Origin: Auanema rhodensis
Lineage: Eukaryota; Nematoda; Chromadorea; Rhabditida; Rhabditidae
Assembly: GCA_964057225.1 (NCBI GenBank)
Contig: OZ059894.1
Span: 8,938,131 to 9,002,130 of the forward strand
Direction: 5' to 3'
Length of the DNA stretch: 64,000 bases
The notes under the pieces were generated by a model. That model ran no database searches and was not told the origin of the DNA. It saw only the letters and a list, made by a program, of their open reading frames with translations. The translations under genes and the position numbers were made by a program. How positions within the stretch are numbered: position 1 is the first letter of the stretch; each line of letters opens with the position of its first letter. Of the stretch, positions 10,525 through 21,393 are shown piece after piece.

Positions 10525-11913
10525 ATGTTACTTATAAAAATCATATTATTCTTTCTAATTTACTCATCTTATCATGTATTTGCTAATCATCTCCGAGTTA
10601 TGACTTTCAATATTTGGCAATCTGGAGCAAATGTTGAAAATGGAATGCAGAAGATAGCTAAACATATTCAAATCTTAAATCCGGATATAGTAGCTTTACA
10701 GGTTTACAGTTGAACATATTCGTTTGTTCTCTTTGAAATGTCATGTTAGCTTTTAGGAAGTGTCAAATTCAAGTATTGTTCCACAACTTGAATTACTTCT
10801 AGGTGATAAATGGATGGGCATTTTTCCCGAAAAGGAATATCCAGACGTAGCAATACTTACAAGACATAGTGTAAGCCAAAAAAAATATTTTAAAGTTTTT
10901 CTAAGAATAAGTTTAGTTTGATTTTTATTCAATTGTTGCCACGAATTGGACAATGGGAGTCAAGATTTTTTTAAAAAATGGACAACCCATCAATGTTTGG
11001 TCGGCTCATCTTCAGTACAAATCATATGGACCTTATGCTGCTTATAACAAACTAGTTTCTTCATATACTCAGATAATGGCTGGGGAAAAGCCGTCTGTTG
11101 GAAATGGTAAAACATGAAATATGAATTTCGTCATCATTAGATACCTATTGTTCTAGGTAGATGGCATAATATGATGGAAGTAAAGGAAAATCATGTCATG
11201 AGAGAATGGCTGACAAAATCTAAAAGTACACCTATCCTATTCTTAGGAGATTTCAATTGTCCTTCTCATTTGGATTGGACTAATGAGAGAGTGTAATAAT
11301 TTAAAATTATATTTTGATAGAAAAAGCAAAACAATTGCTCCCGGTGAGGCTCGAACTCACGACCTTCAGATTATGAGACTGACGCGCTGCCTACTGCGCT
11401 ACGGAAGCACGATTTCGTTGCTGTTTTTGAAAATTTCCCTAAGTGACAGTTGTGATAGTGTGAATGTGTTTCAGCCACGAGCACGGGGGATGGATAGTGG
11501 AGTGGCCAGCAACAAAGATTCTTGCTGATTTAGGGTTCACTGATTCATTCCGACACATCTATCCAGACTCCATAACACATCCAGGTTTTTTTTTATTTCT
11601 TAAGAACGTTGTTTCATCCCAATTATGAAAACCAATTCAGGAAATACATGGTCCACAGTGAATAAATTTAACGCAGAATGGGATTATACTATTGCAGAAC
11701 CACAAGATAGAATAGATTTCATATTTTATATTGGTAAAATAATTTAAAATATAATTAACTAACTAAAACTATCTAGGTCCTATACACCCAATTCGAAGTT
11801 TCACATATCGAGGAAATGAAACATTAAATCGTATACCATATCATTGGAAAAATGATTATCCATCTGATCATTTTGCTTTAATAACTGATTTTACATTATT
11901 AAAATCATATTAA
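10525..11913 (+). CDS. Secreted EEP-superfamily phosphodiesterase/nuclease
   Basis: A 318-residue protein from seven exons: 10525-10701, 10757-10870, 10917-11106, 11157-11292, 11475-11584, 11641-11733 and 11777-11913. An N-terminal signal peptide (about residues 1-20, hydrophobic, ending HVFA) is followed by the endonuclease/exonuclease/phosphatase fold. The metal and catalytic motifs are all present: N29 in TFNIW, E60 (the QE motif is split by intron 1), H128 in WSAHLQY, D192 and N194 in GDFNCPSHLDW, and D304-H305 in YPSDHFAL. RIDFIF near the C-terminus is also typical. The family includes DNase I-like nucleases, neutral sphingomyelinases and inositol phosphatases; the substrate cannot be told from these motifs. 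Exon 4 must use the donor at 11293 rather than 11291 to keep the frame. Intron 4 carries a tRNA gene on the other strand. Confidence 0.93.
11337..11408 (-). tRNA. tRNA-Met (anticodon CAT), elongator type
   Basis: The minus strand folds as a 72-nt cloverleaf: acceptor arm GCTTCCG with CGGGAGC (one G-T pair), D arm GCGC/GCGC, anticodon arm TCAGT-CTCATAA-TCTGA with anticodon CAT, and T arm GTGAG-TTCGAGC-CTCAC. There is no intron. A run of four T follows the 3' end on the minus strand (11331-11328), as a pol III terminator. The acceptor arm and weak first pairing fit elongator rather than initiator Met tRNA. It lies antisense within intron 4 of the EEP gene. Confidence 0.95.
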
Positions 11914-12254
11914 TACTATTAATAATATTAATAATAAATATATTATAAAGGATTGAAAAAGCTATAAAAATTTGAAATTAAAAAAATCTTTTTTTTTCGT
12001 CTTTGAACCAAAAAAATTTGAGAAAAAAAAATAATCTCTAACACTTATTTTTATATCAGCAATTCTAATAATTTATGGAAAATATTATGGTTAAAAATAA
12101 ATTTTCAAAGTGAATCTAACAGAGGTTCAGCATATCAAGTAGACTATTAACTGCTTATCAACTGATGAATTTGGCTATAAAATTTGATTGTCGATTTTGA
12201 AATGAATGAAGAAAATGTGAATGAAGAAGTTTTCATTACTTCTGTTGCAGCAGC
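11914..12254. other. Short intergenic gap between two plus-strand genes
   Basis: It holds the 3' end of the EEP gene (AATAAA at 11933-11938) and the 5' end of the next gene. TTCTGTTGCAG at 12240-12250 is acceptor-like and lies four bases before the Ly6 start codon, so it is a likely trans-splice site. Confidence 0.6.
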
Positions 12255-13390
12255 ATGCTTAAGACGATCAGCACAAACTTCATCATAGTAGGACTACTTT
12301 TAATTCCAATTATTGAATCAAGGCTTCACTGCTATGACAGTGACATGACCGTGAGTATAATTGAAATAACTTATATTTGATGAGCTGAAGTGTACATTTC
12401 ACAAAAATAATTTTAATTCTGGATTTAGTTCGAAATTAAGATTTAGCTGCTAAGCTATCTCCTTATCCTGACTTGTTTATTCACAAATTCAGAAGAAGAT
12501 GATGATAATGATGTTACGAGAACTATAGATTTTCAATTCAATGTCGTCAACTCAAAATAATCTTTTTCATTCTTCACGTAATATTTCTTGTAGATCATGT
12601 ACTTTTTTCATTACAAATATCTTATTTTAAGCAAAAAATATAGTATATACTACATGTATTAAATCAATATACATATATATATACATCATTTATCATAATC
12701 TTTTTGAACTTTTTTTCGTTTTAGGATGTCAAATGTGCGCCCGACAACCTGTGGTGCTTGAAGTTAATGAATTCTTCTGGAACATTTAGATCATGTACAG
12801 ATGTTGAAACATATTGTACTGGAGCCGAAGAAGGGTAACATAAGCATTGTTTTCGATTTTTTTTCCTCAAAAGTCAAATATATCTGCATAGAAGATATTC
12901 TGAAGTAACTATATGTATATACATACATATATCTATTTCAGATAGATAAAACATAAAGTACATGAATGATTTCAAGTACATTGTTGAATGTAATACATAG
13001 TATTCTTGTGAATATTTAAATAGAAAATCTCTTTTCATTGGTATTATCCGAAGAAATATATTCATTAGATTGTGCTGCACCATGTTGTTGAACGATAGCT
13101 ACTGTTATCAAATATGATTTTTATGCTTTTTGACAACATATAAGCCATCACTTAATCTTATATTTCATAATTTTTGAACTAAATTAATTGAATTAATGGG
13201 CTGTATAAGTAGTTTTTTAGGAAATAAAAAAGAAAAGAAATGAGAAAAACCATTAATTTTTGAACTATTTAGATGTTATCCAAAGATTGGAAATGACCAG
13301 TATTGTTGTTGTGACAAAGATCTCTGTAACACCTCTTCACATTACATCATCTCATTTGGCTTACTATTTGTTATCAGCTTTTTCTGGTGA
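12255..13390 (+). CDS. Ly6/uPAR-domain GPI-anchored protein
   Basis: A 107-residue protein from three exons: 12255-12350, 12725-12834 and 13273-13390. A signal peptide (residues 1 to about 23) leads to HCYDSD. Ten cysteines follow in Ly6 order, ending with YCCCDKDLCN, the diagnostic CC...D.CN close of the three-finger fold. After the domain comes a short Ser/Thr linker and a hydrophobic C-terminus (YIISFGLLFVISFFW), as in a GPI-anchor signal. The product is thus expected on the cell surface. It is half the size of loop-expanded family members and is not a close copy of the Ly6 gene at 4133-6266: loops, exon number and spacing differ. A short N|S|S sequon (MNSSGT) could be glycosylated. Partner and function are unknown. 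Confidence 0.92.
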
Positions 13391-13996
13391 ATGTTCTTCC
13401 AAATCTGATCTGTTGGAGCTGTTATCGCGAAAAGAAAAACTATTAGAAAATGACAATTTTCACATATTAGGTTAAAGAATTAATTTCATTTATAGAATAC
13501 ACTTGTAAGTATATTATATACTTTTTCTTTCTCATGACGTTTTTGTTTATCAATTCTTGAACACTGGTATTGTTGGATCATTTAAGCTTTCTCAACGTTG
13601 TTTCCTTGACTATTCCATGAATTTCAGGCAATTAACTATTTTGAAGTGGTTTTAAAAAAATTCTTTAATAACAAGCTGTTGTTACTTTATTAGGATTCCT
13701 CCTGAAATAACTCGCGAAAATGTTGGTACTTGATGGTATTGTGGAAAATGAAACCCAGTACGAATGATGAGTAATGATTTACAAAGATCGTAACAGATTT
13801 AGAATATTTAAAACAAAAAGATAGCAGAAGAACAAAAAAAGCAAAAATGATTAGATTATGAATGCTGACAAGCTGGAAACGATTCTGATGATACCAAAGA
13901 TCTGCAACGACGACGATGACGATGATACTGAGACAGGAACAGACGAGATATAGGATAACCGATGTTATGGCTTCTACGATTAAGCCTGAATAGGAT
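13391..13996. other. Convergent 3' flanks
   Basis: This stretch lies between the stop codons of the plus-strand Ly6 gene and the minus-strand calcitonin-type gene. A minus-strand open frame over 13690-14016 is in a different frame from the neuropeptide exon and looks like 3' UTR sequence. I see no further gene. Confidence 0.6.
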
Positions 13997-14372
13997 CTAT
14001 CGTCCTGGACCAGCAAAACTCATGAATTTGCTCGCCTAAAAGAGTTAAGAAAAGCATTTGCACGATTGTAAAAGGATTGTTTACTTGTTGTTTTGCCATT
14101 AAGATATCAGACAAATCACATCCTTGAGATAGACCGGCATTAATGAGACACATACGATTGCGCTTAGTTAATGGAAAAGATCCAAACCTGAGACCCGAAT
14201 AGTGTTTGTTTGATTGAAAATCAATTATTTACCTTGGCTCATCATATTCCAGAGGATAGTTAGTACCTGATAAGGCTCTGAAACGCTCAACAGCTGCTGA
14301 TGATGCAGATACCGGTAAGCTGGACTGAAGAAGGATCACACAAGCCACAAAGATAGCTACAGGAGACAGCAT
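13997..14372 (-). CDS. Calcitonin/DH31-type neuropeptide precursor
   Basis: A 93-residue prepropeptide from three exons: 14372-14233, 14187-14085 and 14035-13997. Residues 1 to about 24 form a signal peptide (MLSPVAIFVACVILLQ...). A spacer follows, then the dibasic site TKR (54-56). The predicted peptide runs from N57 to P91 (35 residues): it opens NRMCLINAGLSQGC, with Cys60 and Cys70 able to form an N-terminal ring, continues with DLSDILMAKQQ, and ends KFMSFAGP. Gly92 is the amide donor and Arg93 the last residue, so the mature C-terminus is Pro-amide. An N-terminal disulfide ring, helical middle and Pro-amide end are the hallmarks of calcitonin-type and insect DH31 peptides. The ring is wider (nine residues between cysteines) than in vertebrate calcitonin (five). 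Only one copy of the peptide is encoded. Receptor assignment (class B GPCR) is from family knowledge. Confidence 0.88.
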
Positions 14373-17300
14373 TATTTACCTAAATAAGATATTAAGATAT
14401 TAAATGTGAATATAAATAGTTTTATAAATAATAGATAGTGCATCGTTCAAAATAAAGAAAGTTGTACTTCTCGTAGGATATGAAAAGATGAAAATGCTAG
14501 TAGATGTATAGTATAGTCCTAATGGATGTATCTGAACATCATATGACTGTCCAGATATAAAGATATTTCAAACAGTATTAGTTATTATTATAATTAAAAT
14601 ATAAAAATAATGATATCATAACAAATAAAGTCTTATATGATGTGAGAATCTTGTAGCTTTAATCTGTCGTTTGCAACCAGCAGTTAGGAGTTCATGGTTT
14701 TATGTGTTTATGTTTTGAAGCTAAGAGTAATTTTCGAGAGCCACGCACAGAGAACGAGTAAGAAAACGAGGAAACAAGAAAGAAAAGAAATCATAACACT
14801 GAACGTAATTTAAAGAAATAAAAAAAATGAAAAAAACAACATAATAACAATATGTAAGACACGGGGTTTGGCAACCAGAAGATGAAAATGTTCATCAAAT
14901 TTTCTGCAGAAAAAAAGTGAAAGATCGATGTTTTGAGTATTGAAGAAAACACAAAATTCTGAAATGAGGACGCTAAAAGCTCATATTCGGTAGAATGAAA
15001 TTATTTTTTGTTTATTTTAAAGTTTTTTTCAAAATTTTGAAGTTGCGTACTTGAGAAATCTTTAAAAACTTAATTATGTGAACTGCTGACTGCTGACGTT
15101 TGACTGTCCTTTCGGTATGAGAAAGTTTCAACGTTATGGACATACTGCTTGGTTTAGCTTTTGGTCGTAATGGGCAAATTGAAAACAGGAGCTAAGATGT
15201 TTTGTGAGAGTGTACTAAAACAATTCAAAAATGTGAAATGGTTAAGGATTCAATTTGATAGCATGCTTGTAAATTAAAAAGAAAATGTGTATCACGTAGA
15301 AGAAGAAGTAGAAGACGACGACGAGGAAGAGGAAGAGGAAGAAGAAACAGAGAATGAAGAAGAAGATATAGAAAACTTGTAAACCTGGTTCATCATCTGA
15401 AGGCTTTAATATTCAACGTACAAATTTCATGGAAATATCGTTTTATTTTGAAAGAAAAAAAGAGCATAATTTGAATATTTAACTATTGACATTGCCGTTT
15501 CTGTAATTACATGAATGATACTTTTATTCAGAAAGAATGTATTGAATGAAGGATTTGCAGAATGGAAAACTCAACCGATTACTTCGTCACGAAAACTGTT
15601 GTGAGACAATTCTTAAATATATCCAAGACAGCTTCTGGTATGTTTGTATAATGCGAGCAGTGAATTCGAAATTTCGTTAGAAATTCTGTGATGAATAAAT
15701 TTTTTTTTTTCGAATAAGCAATATATGATAAAGAAAATGACGAATTCAAATTGCTTCAATGAGGCTATTTAAGGCTGTCAGACTTTGATACGACTCATGT
15801 AGAGGCATTATAAAGCCTAAAAGAACTTGTATGTGGTCTTTCAAATGAAGATTCCTGCTGGACGAAAGAATTTCGAGCAGGACAAACGTGGACGTCAACG
15901 AAAGAAATCACGTGGCGTGATTGGTGGACACAGATTAGTGAAGTTTAATCAAAGAGTTTGAAGCATGACCAAAAAAGGGTGGATACTGGCACGAGATTGT
16001 GGGAACAGCTGAAGAGTCAGCGACAGCTTTTACTCGAAAAGGAAGGAGGATAAAGAAAGATTTCATTTTAAGGAAACGATGAGAACGAAGAGGCGGGGCA
16101 TGTATTTAGCAAATTGAGGAGGAGGGGGAATCGAAAAAAGTGGGAGGAGCAATAATTTGGTCAGAAACATGAAGAATAGTAAAGTAAACCAAGAGATGAA
16201 AAGGTGGAATAGTAGGAAGAAAAATGATTGCTAATGTATATGAAGAAACTGGAGTTAAATAAAGAATATGACAAGGAAAAAGAATAGTAAATTACGATCA
16301 GACAGATTAAAAGAACCTGGATCAAAGCATTAACTATGCGTCCATCTTGTATGTCTTTTCTATTCAAAAGAAATAATAATGATGTATATGTTAGCTTTTA
16401 GATAAATTATAATAAAAGTTTCTATTTAGTATAATAGAGTTGGTAATTTATTATGAAAGCTGTTAAGAAGATTGGTACTGATGCTACAAGTAATGTGTTG
16501 GCGTCAGAATAGCTGAACATAACCCATGTCAAGACATTTTTTTTTGTTGAAAAGTATCTTGGTTGACAACATTCGCTCACAAGAATGAAAATAAGCTTTG
16601 GACAGAATAATTATGGATACTAGGAGACGTCAAAAGAATGGATCTAAAAAATGTTGGTCATGATTGACATTTCATACAGTGATCTTCATGATTTTGGAGC
16701 TCAGAGACCGGATGAATCATACGTTCTCAGATGTTTTTGACTTTCAACGAACTTTTACTAAAAAAGTTGTAGCATCTTTATAATAGTATTTTAAGAATTG
16801 TATTAGCGCTAAAAAACAAATGAATTTGGACTTGAAATTACATTAAACTTCAACATTTGACCAAAATAGTAATAAAACAATTTTTTTAGAGAAAATACTC
16901 GGTGCTTGGTTGAAGGCTGACCTCATGATCTCATAAAGCTTCACATATTGTTGAGACAACAACACATTCAAATTGGAAACGAATCTTAAAACATGTCATC
17001 AGTATCACACATAATAAATGTATGGAGGTTAGTCTAGACAACAGTTATTGCTTAGTTTTTTTTTTTTTGCTTTTACAGCACAATAGATAGGTCATGTTAG
17101 CTCACATAAAGTAGAAAGTTATGATATTACTTAGCTTTTATAGAAAAAAATATTCAATGAACTTGAGAAGGGGAAATGTTGCGCTTGAAAAACATTGATT
17201 ATTCATTCATCCAAACATTCGTAATTGTTTACCAAGTATATCATTGGTTGTTCCTGTTAAAGTGTAAGTTAGTTATACTGTAATTCCGACCAGAACTTTA

Positions 17301-17581
17301 GGAAGCAAAAAACGTCAGCTTGTTAAGGTTGGTATTGCAAACGGAAGGTGTAATTGCAAATGGTTTTACTGATATAAGCTACTTATATACTTTATTCATT
17401 TCACAAATGGCAATCACAGAGGAAAAAGATTTAATAAATAATTAATTTGAAATAAATAAGAAAAGAATGCTCTCAACTGATTATGACATCAATCATGAGT
17501 TAACAACAAGGAACAATAAAAACGCTAAATTTATGAGAAACAAGCATAAGGATAGAAAGAAAGTGAAAAAAAGGAAGGATT
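14373..17581. other. Intergenic region upstream of the neuropeptide gene
   Basis: This 3.2-kb stretch is the promoter side of the calcitonin-type gene and the 3' side of the SRP-receptor gene. It has a purine-rich GAA/GAC segment at about 15298-15372. A 38-codon basic ORF at 15845-15961 has no splice or promoter support. Nothing else convincing was seen. Confidence 0.5.
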
Positions 17582-18756
17582 TTACTTCTTTAACCAAGAG
17601 CGGATAGCTTCCAGTCCAGCGTTAGAATCTTCAGTAGCACTACACTCGACGAATTCGACAGAGCTATAAGTTCATAATACCTTTTGAAACGAGACGAGAA
17701 CTCTTACCACTTCAGATCATCCCAGGTGAAATCAGCTCCATTATCGGTCAAAGTCTTACGATTTGCTGACCCATCAGTTGTTACAAGTGCAGCAGCTCGT
17801 GATTTGTTTATCAAGCCGAGCTCTTTTTCCAATGAAACTTTTACAACCTAATGAGATAAAAATAGAAAGATAACTAGAATCAACAAATACCTGAGAACTC
17901 TTGGACAAACCTAAATCTTGCTTGTTACAGGCTGTTAGGATCGGGACCTGAAAGACGAATGTATAGCCCTAACCTCTTGAAAATAAAAGAAAAACGATCT
18001 TCATATGCATAATAATCACGTGAAAAACACGAGCTTTGAAATTCATGCGTCACATCATTTCTAATTCAACAAACGAGTAGAACGGTTGTATACTTATTTC
18101 TTTCATTTGTAGATTAGTTTCAAGCGTTACATGGTATATTTAATGTATTTATGTCCATAACGGCCTTTTTATTTTTATTTTCAGATGTATGAAGAAAACA
18201 TACATAAGATCCGCTATTCAGGATGACATCGTAGAGGAATTCAGCGACATCTCGAGCTCGTTTTGAATAAGAAGAAGCATCAATTACGAAAACAACTCCT
18301 TTCAGGGAACTTCTCTCCTGGAATTCAACAAAGTAAAGCAATTTGAATACAATTCAAAAATAACCTTTGTCAGCCACTTTTCAACTAATTGTTTACGCAA
18401 TCGTTCTCCTCCTGGGAAATCAACCACGCGAACGGTATCACCTTTGACCTCGAGTTCGACCATATTTTCTTGGAAGGACGTGTAAGTAGTCGCATCAGAA
18501 TCTGGAATAGCCTAATGAATAAACAAACAAATTTGAATTCAGTTCTGACTTTTGTTAACAATTTTAGTGAAAATTCTAGTTTTTCCTGAATCGCTGAGCC
18601 CAACAATTAAAACTGTGTTTTTCTTCGATCCCTTTCGGGTAAAGAGAAATATCGTAATAATAACAGCCTAAAAGTATTATTGGAAAATTATTTTCGGAAA
18701 AACTATATAAAACTAACGATAACTGCCACTAATATTCCTAGAATCGTTGCATCCAT
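17582..18756 (-). CDS. SRPRB: Signal recognition particle receptor beta subunit
   Basis: A 228-residue small GTPase from seven exons: 18756-18718, 18667-18560, 18511-18365, 18317-18204, 17947-17891, 17847-17708 and 17663-17582. A hydrophobic N-terminal segment (MDATILGILVAVIAVIITIFLF) is the ER membrane anchor. G motifs: P-loop GLSDSGKT at 36-43, the switch II DFPG at 80-83 (DFPG with RLR following is typical of SR-beta), and NKQD at 144-147. The C-terminal FVECSATED matches the G5 region. In the cell it anchors SR-alpha at the ER membrane and binds GTP during docking of ribosome-nascent chain complexes. The length is slightly below the vertebrate protein. The start lies 14 bases after an acceptor-like CTCTAAATAG, 188 bases below the stop of the gene upstream, so the two may share an operon. 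Confidence 0.95.
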
Positions 18757-18943
18757 GAGTAGATCGTGTTCTATTTAGAGACACAAAAAAATAAGGTCCA
18801 CTCTTTAAAAAAAACATTTTAGAAATAAAACTAACAGTAATAATAAGATAATTCTATGAACAAACATAACTATATTGAAACATGAAATTTAATAAAAAAA
18901 ATCTTTATTATCCTAGGCGCACTAATAACAAAAACTTAACAAT

Positions 18944-19250
18944 TTAACTTGAAACTTCATAAATCTGCTTTATCCTTTTTGGCAACTCTGATTTACCTTT
19001 TATACGTTTAGCTTCTTCAAATAAACAGTTTTTCCCTACTGAAACATAAAAAACTTATAACTTTCAAACAATTAAAGAACTGACAGGCAGGATCGAAAAA
19101 AATTCCCGAAAACTTCTCTGCTGCGCGTTCACGAACCCAGACTCTTGTTGAACCAGTGATTACACTAGCAAGTTGTACGATTACGTACCTAAATAAGCAA
19201 TATAGTAACTGGAACAGATATTATAAATCTTACTTAGATTTAGCTCCCAT
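18944..19250 (-). CDS. Unrecognised 71-residue protein, three exons
   Basis: Not recognised. Exons 19250-19234, 19188-19085 and 19038-18944 join in phase and give a 71-residue protein starting MGAKSKYVIVQLASVITGST. It is basic, with a weakly hydrophobic N-terminal third (YVIVQLASVITG), then VWVRERAAEKFSGIFFDP and a Lys-rich C-terminus (FEEAKRIKGKSELPKRIKQI). The size and layout would suit a small mitochondrial or ER-associated factor, but that is a guess. The start ATG is divergent from the ZIP gene, about 420 bases away. Its stop is 187 bases above the SRPRB start, with AATAAA on the minus strand at about 18909-18904, which suits a two-gene operon. Exon 2 uses the donor GTCAG, weaker than its neighbours. 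Confidence 0.75.
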
Positions 19251-19668
19251 TTCAAGTACTTTAAGGTGTTACAACTTAAGCACTTCTGTCAACTTTAATA
19301 GACCCCTGAAAAATCTAAATATATATATATATATATATGAAAACATAACAGAAGAATGTATTAAAACAATGACTATAATATTTTATCCATCTAGGCGAAA
19401 AATGATTCATTTTAGCGATTTTTACCATAAATATAAACAAAATATATGAAATTGAGGACAAATAAGCGAGAACCGTTCATTTGAAAATGTTGTAGACGTA
19501 ATTGCGTATGCTACATCTTCAACGCTCGAGTGCAAGAACTTTGGTTAATTCTTCTACATGAAAATTTGTTTATTTTTGTAATTTTTGTTTTAATTATTGA
19601 AGTTTTCTTTATTACTTGCTTATTATATGTAAATATTTATCAAGATAATTCGTATTTCTTCCAGAAAC
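19251..19668. promoter_or_regulatory. Divergent promoter region
   Basis: About 420 bases separate the divergent starts of the 71-residue gene (minus) and the zinc transporter (plus). It is AT-rich with a short TA run at 19319-19337. TTTCTTCCAG ending at 19664 is an acceptor five bases before the transporter ATG and so a probable trans-splice site. Confidence 0.55.
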
Positions 19669-21393
19669 ATGGACGGTATAGCTTTTCTGACTTTGCTATC
19701 TGGAGCCATGTTTTTTGGTAGTTATATAGCCGGTTCTGTTCCTTTGCTTTTTCCTATGTCGGAGGTATGAGTGGCTTTGGTCAGTTTATATAAAAACAGT
19801 ATACTTTAGTCTCGTTTGAGAATAGTCAGCATATTTGGTGCTGGGCTTCTCATTGGAACAGCATTAGCAGTTATACTGCCAGAAGGAGTTGAAGCTTTGT
19901 ATAATGCTCAACAAGGTTAGCATTTTTTATTGATGGTCATTTGAATGTAAATTAAGAATCTCATTCACATGAATTGACGCATAATGAAATGGATGCCAAT
20001 TCCATACTCAAAGCCTCTGAAACGAAGAATGTTGTAGAACTTCCTAGAGTAGCACCTCCTGATCCTAACATTCAGGAACGGTACGATTTAATGTAGGCTT
20101 ATCTTTTAAAATAATATTTTTTTTTGTAGAAAACTCAAGAGAGATATTCTCGACGCAGTTATTAAGAATGGTATTAAGGAAGATGCCACGTCCCGAGTCA
20201 AACGACATTCTGGTTTGTTTGTTTTTTTAATAATAGCAACATCAAACATTCTATTCATTCACGATATTAAAATGAATTTTACCGATAATTAAGTTATTTA
20301 ATCGTTCTTCCACTTCCTTATATAGATTCTCTATATGTAGTTCTAGTGACTAATTTCAGAAGAGCATGAATCTCATTCTCATTCTGGCTCCAGTATTCAT
20401 AAAGAAATAGGATATTCTTTAGTAACAGGCTTCATATTTATGCTTTTGGTGGATCAACTCAGTAGTTGTGCAGTCTCCAGAGGTTTTTTACTTTGTACTT
20501 TTAGTTCTAACATTATTATTTTAGATGATAGAAATGGCCGAAATAGAATGGGAATATCGGCAACAATTGGTTTGGTTGTTCACGCAGCAGGTTGTCATTC
20601 AAAGTAAAGTTTGTTGACTATATATATCCCTTTTAGCTGATGGTATTGCTTTGGGAAGTGCATCAACCATAAATAAAGCAGATGTACAACTTATCGTGTT
20701 CATAGCTATTATGCTACATAAAGTTCGTATATTTGCAAAAGCTGATAACGTTATTTATCCTTTTAGGGTCCTGCTGCTTTTGGTTTAGTCTCTTTCTTGC
20801 TGGTTGAGAAGATTGATATACGAAATATCCGGAAACACTTATTAGTCTTCTCTTTAGCTGCTCCACTAGGAGCTTTCGTCACATTTTTGATAATTCAGCA
20901 TGTATATACTTGTTGTTGAGTACAAATTTTACATTATTTCTTTAGAGTGGAGGTGGTTTAGCTAGTGAATCTAACACGGGAATGCTGATGTTATTTTCTG
21001 CCGGAACTTTCTTGTATGTAGCAACAGTTCATGTGCTTCCAGAATTAGTAATTTAAATTTTGGCTATAGCCATTTTATTAATATTTTGTTTTCAGGCTAA
21101 TCAATCCAAGCATTCTAGTGATAACTTTTCATATAATAAATTGGTAGATGTTCAATCACCAGCGTCTGCTGGACATAGTCATTCCGGTATGTATTAATTT
21201 ATTAGAAATATTTCCGTTTTTTACTCATGCTTTTCGATTTATTTCTTGTTCCTTTGTCTATTGTTTCACTCTCCGCTCGTTCCTTTCATTCTGAATCATT
21301 TTAGGTGGAACCACGTTTACAATGAAAGAACTAGGAGCTATCATCGCTGGTGCGATAGTTCCTGCTTTCTTGGCTTCAGGACATTCTCACTGA
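19669..21393 (+). CDS. ZIP9-type zinc transporter (SLC39A9 family)
   Basis: A 366-residue membrane protein from eleven exons: 19669-19764, 19810-19915, 19957-20080, 20130-20212, 20360-20482, 20525-20590, 20637-20722, 20767-20901, 20946-21047, 21096-21186 and 21305-21393. All phases agree. The ZIP transport signature is present: [12 protein letters not shown] with H197 and D201 in the fourth membrane helix, and MLHKGPAAFGL with H227 in the fifth. Cytosolic or lumenal loops carry His-rich clusters (ESHSHELTH near 68; [10 protein letters not shown] near 137). The last residues are GHSH, also seen in SLC39A9 proteins. Family members move zinc into the cytosol, ZIP9 mainly from the Golgi and at the cell surface. 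The gene ends convergent with the IRF2BP-like gene. Confidence 0.95.

Noticed and set aside
11283-11528. 81-codon plus-strand ORF across the tRNA region
   Set aside because: It is the plus-strand shadow of the tRNA gene and of an EEP exon read in the wrong frame.
15845-15961. 38-codon Arg/Lys-rich ORF
   Set aside because: No splice, promoter or homology support; its length is within chance expectation.
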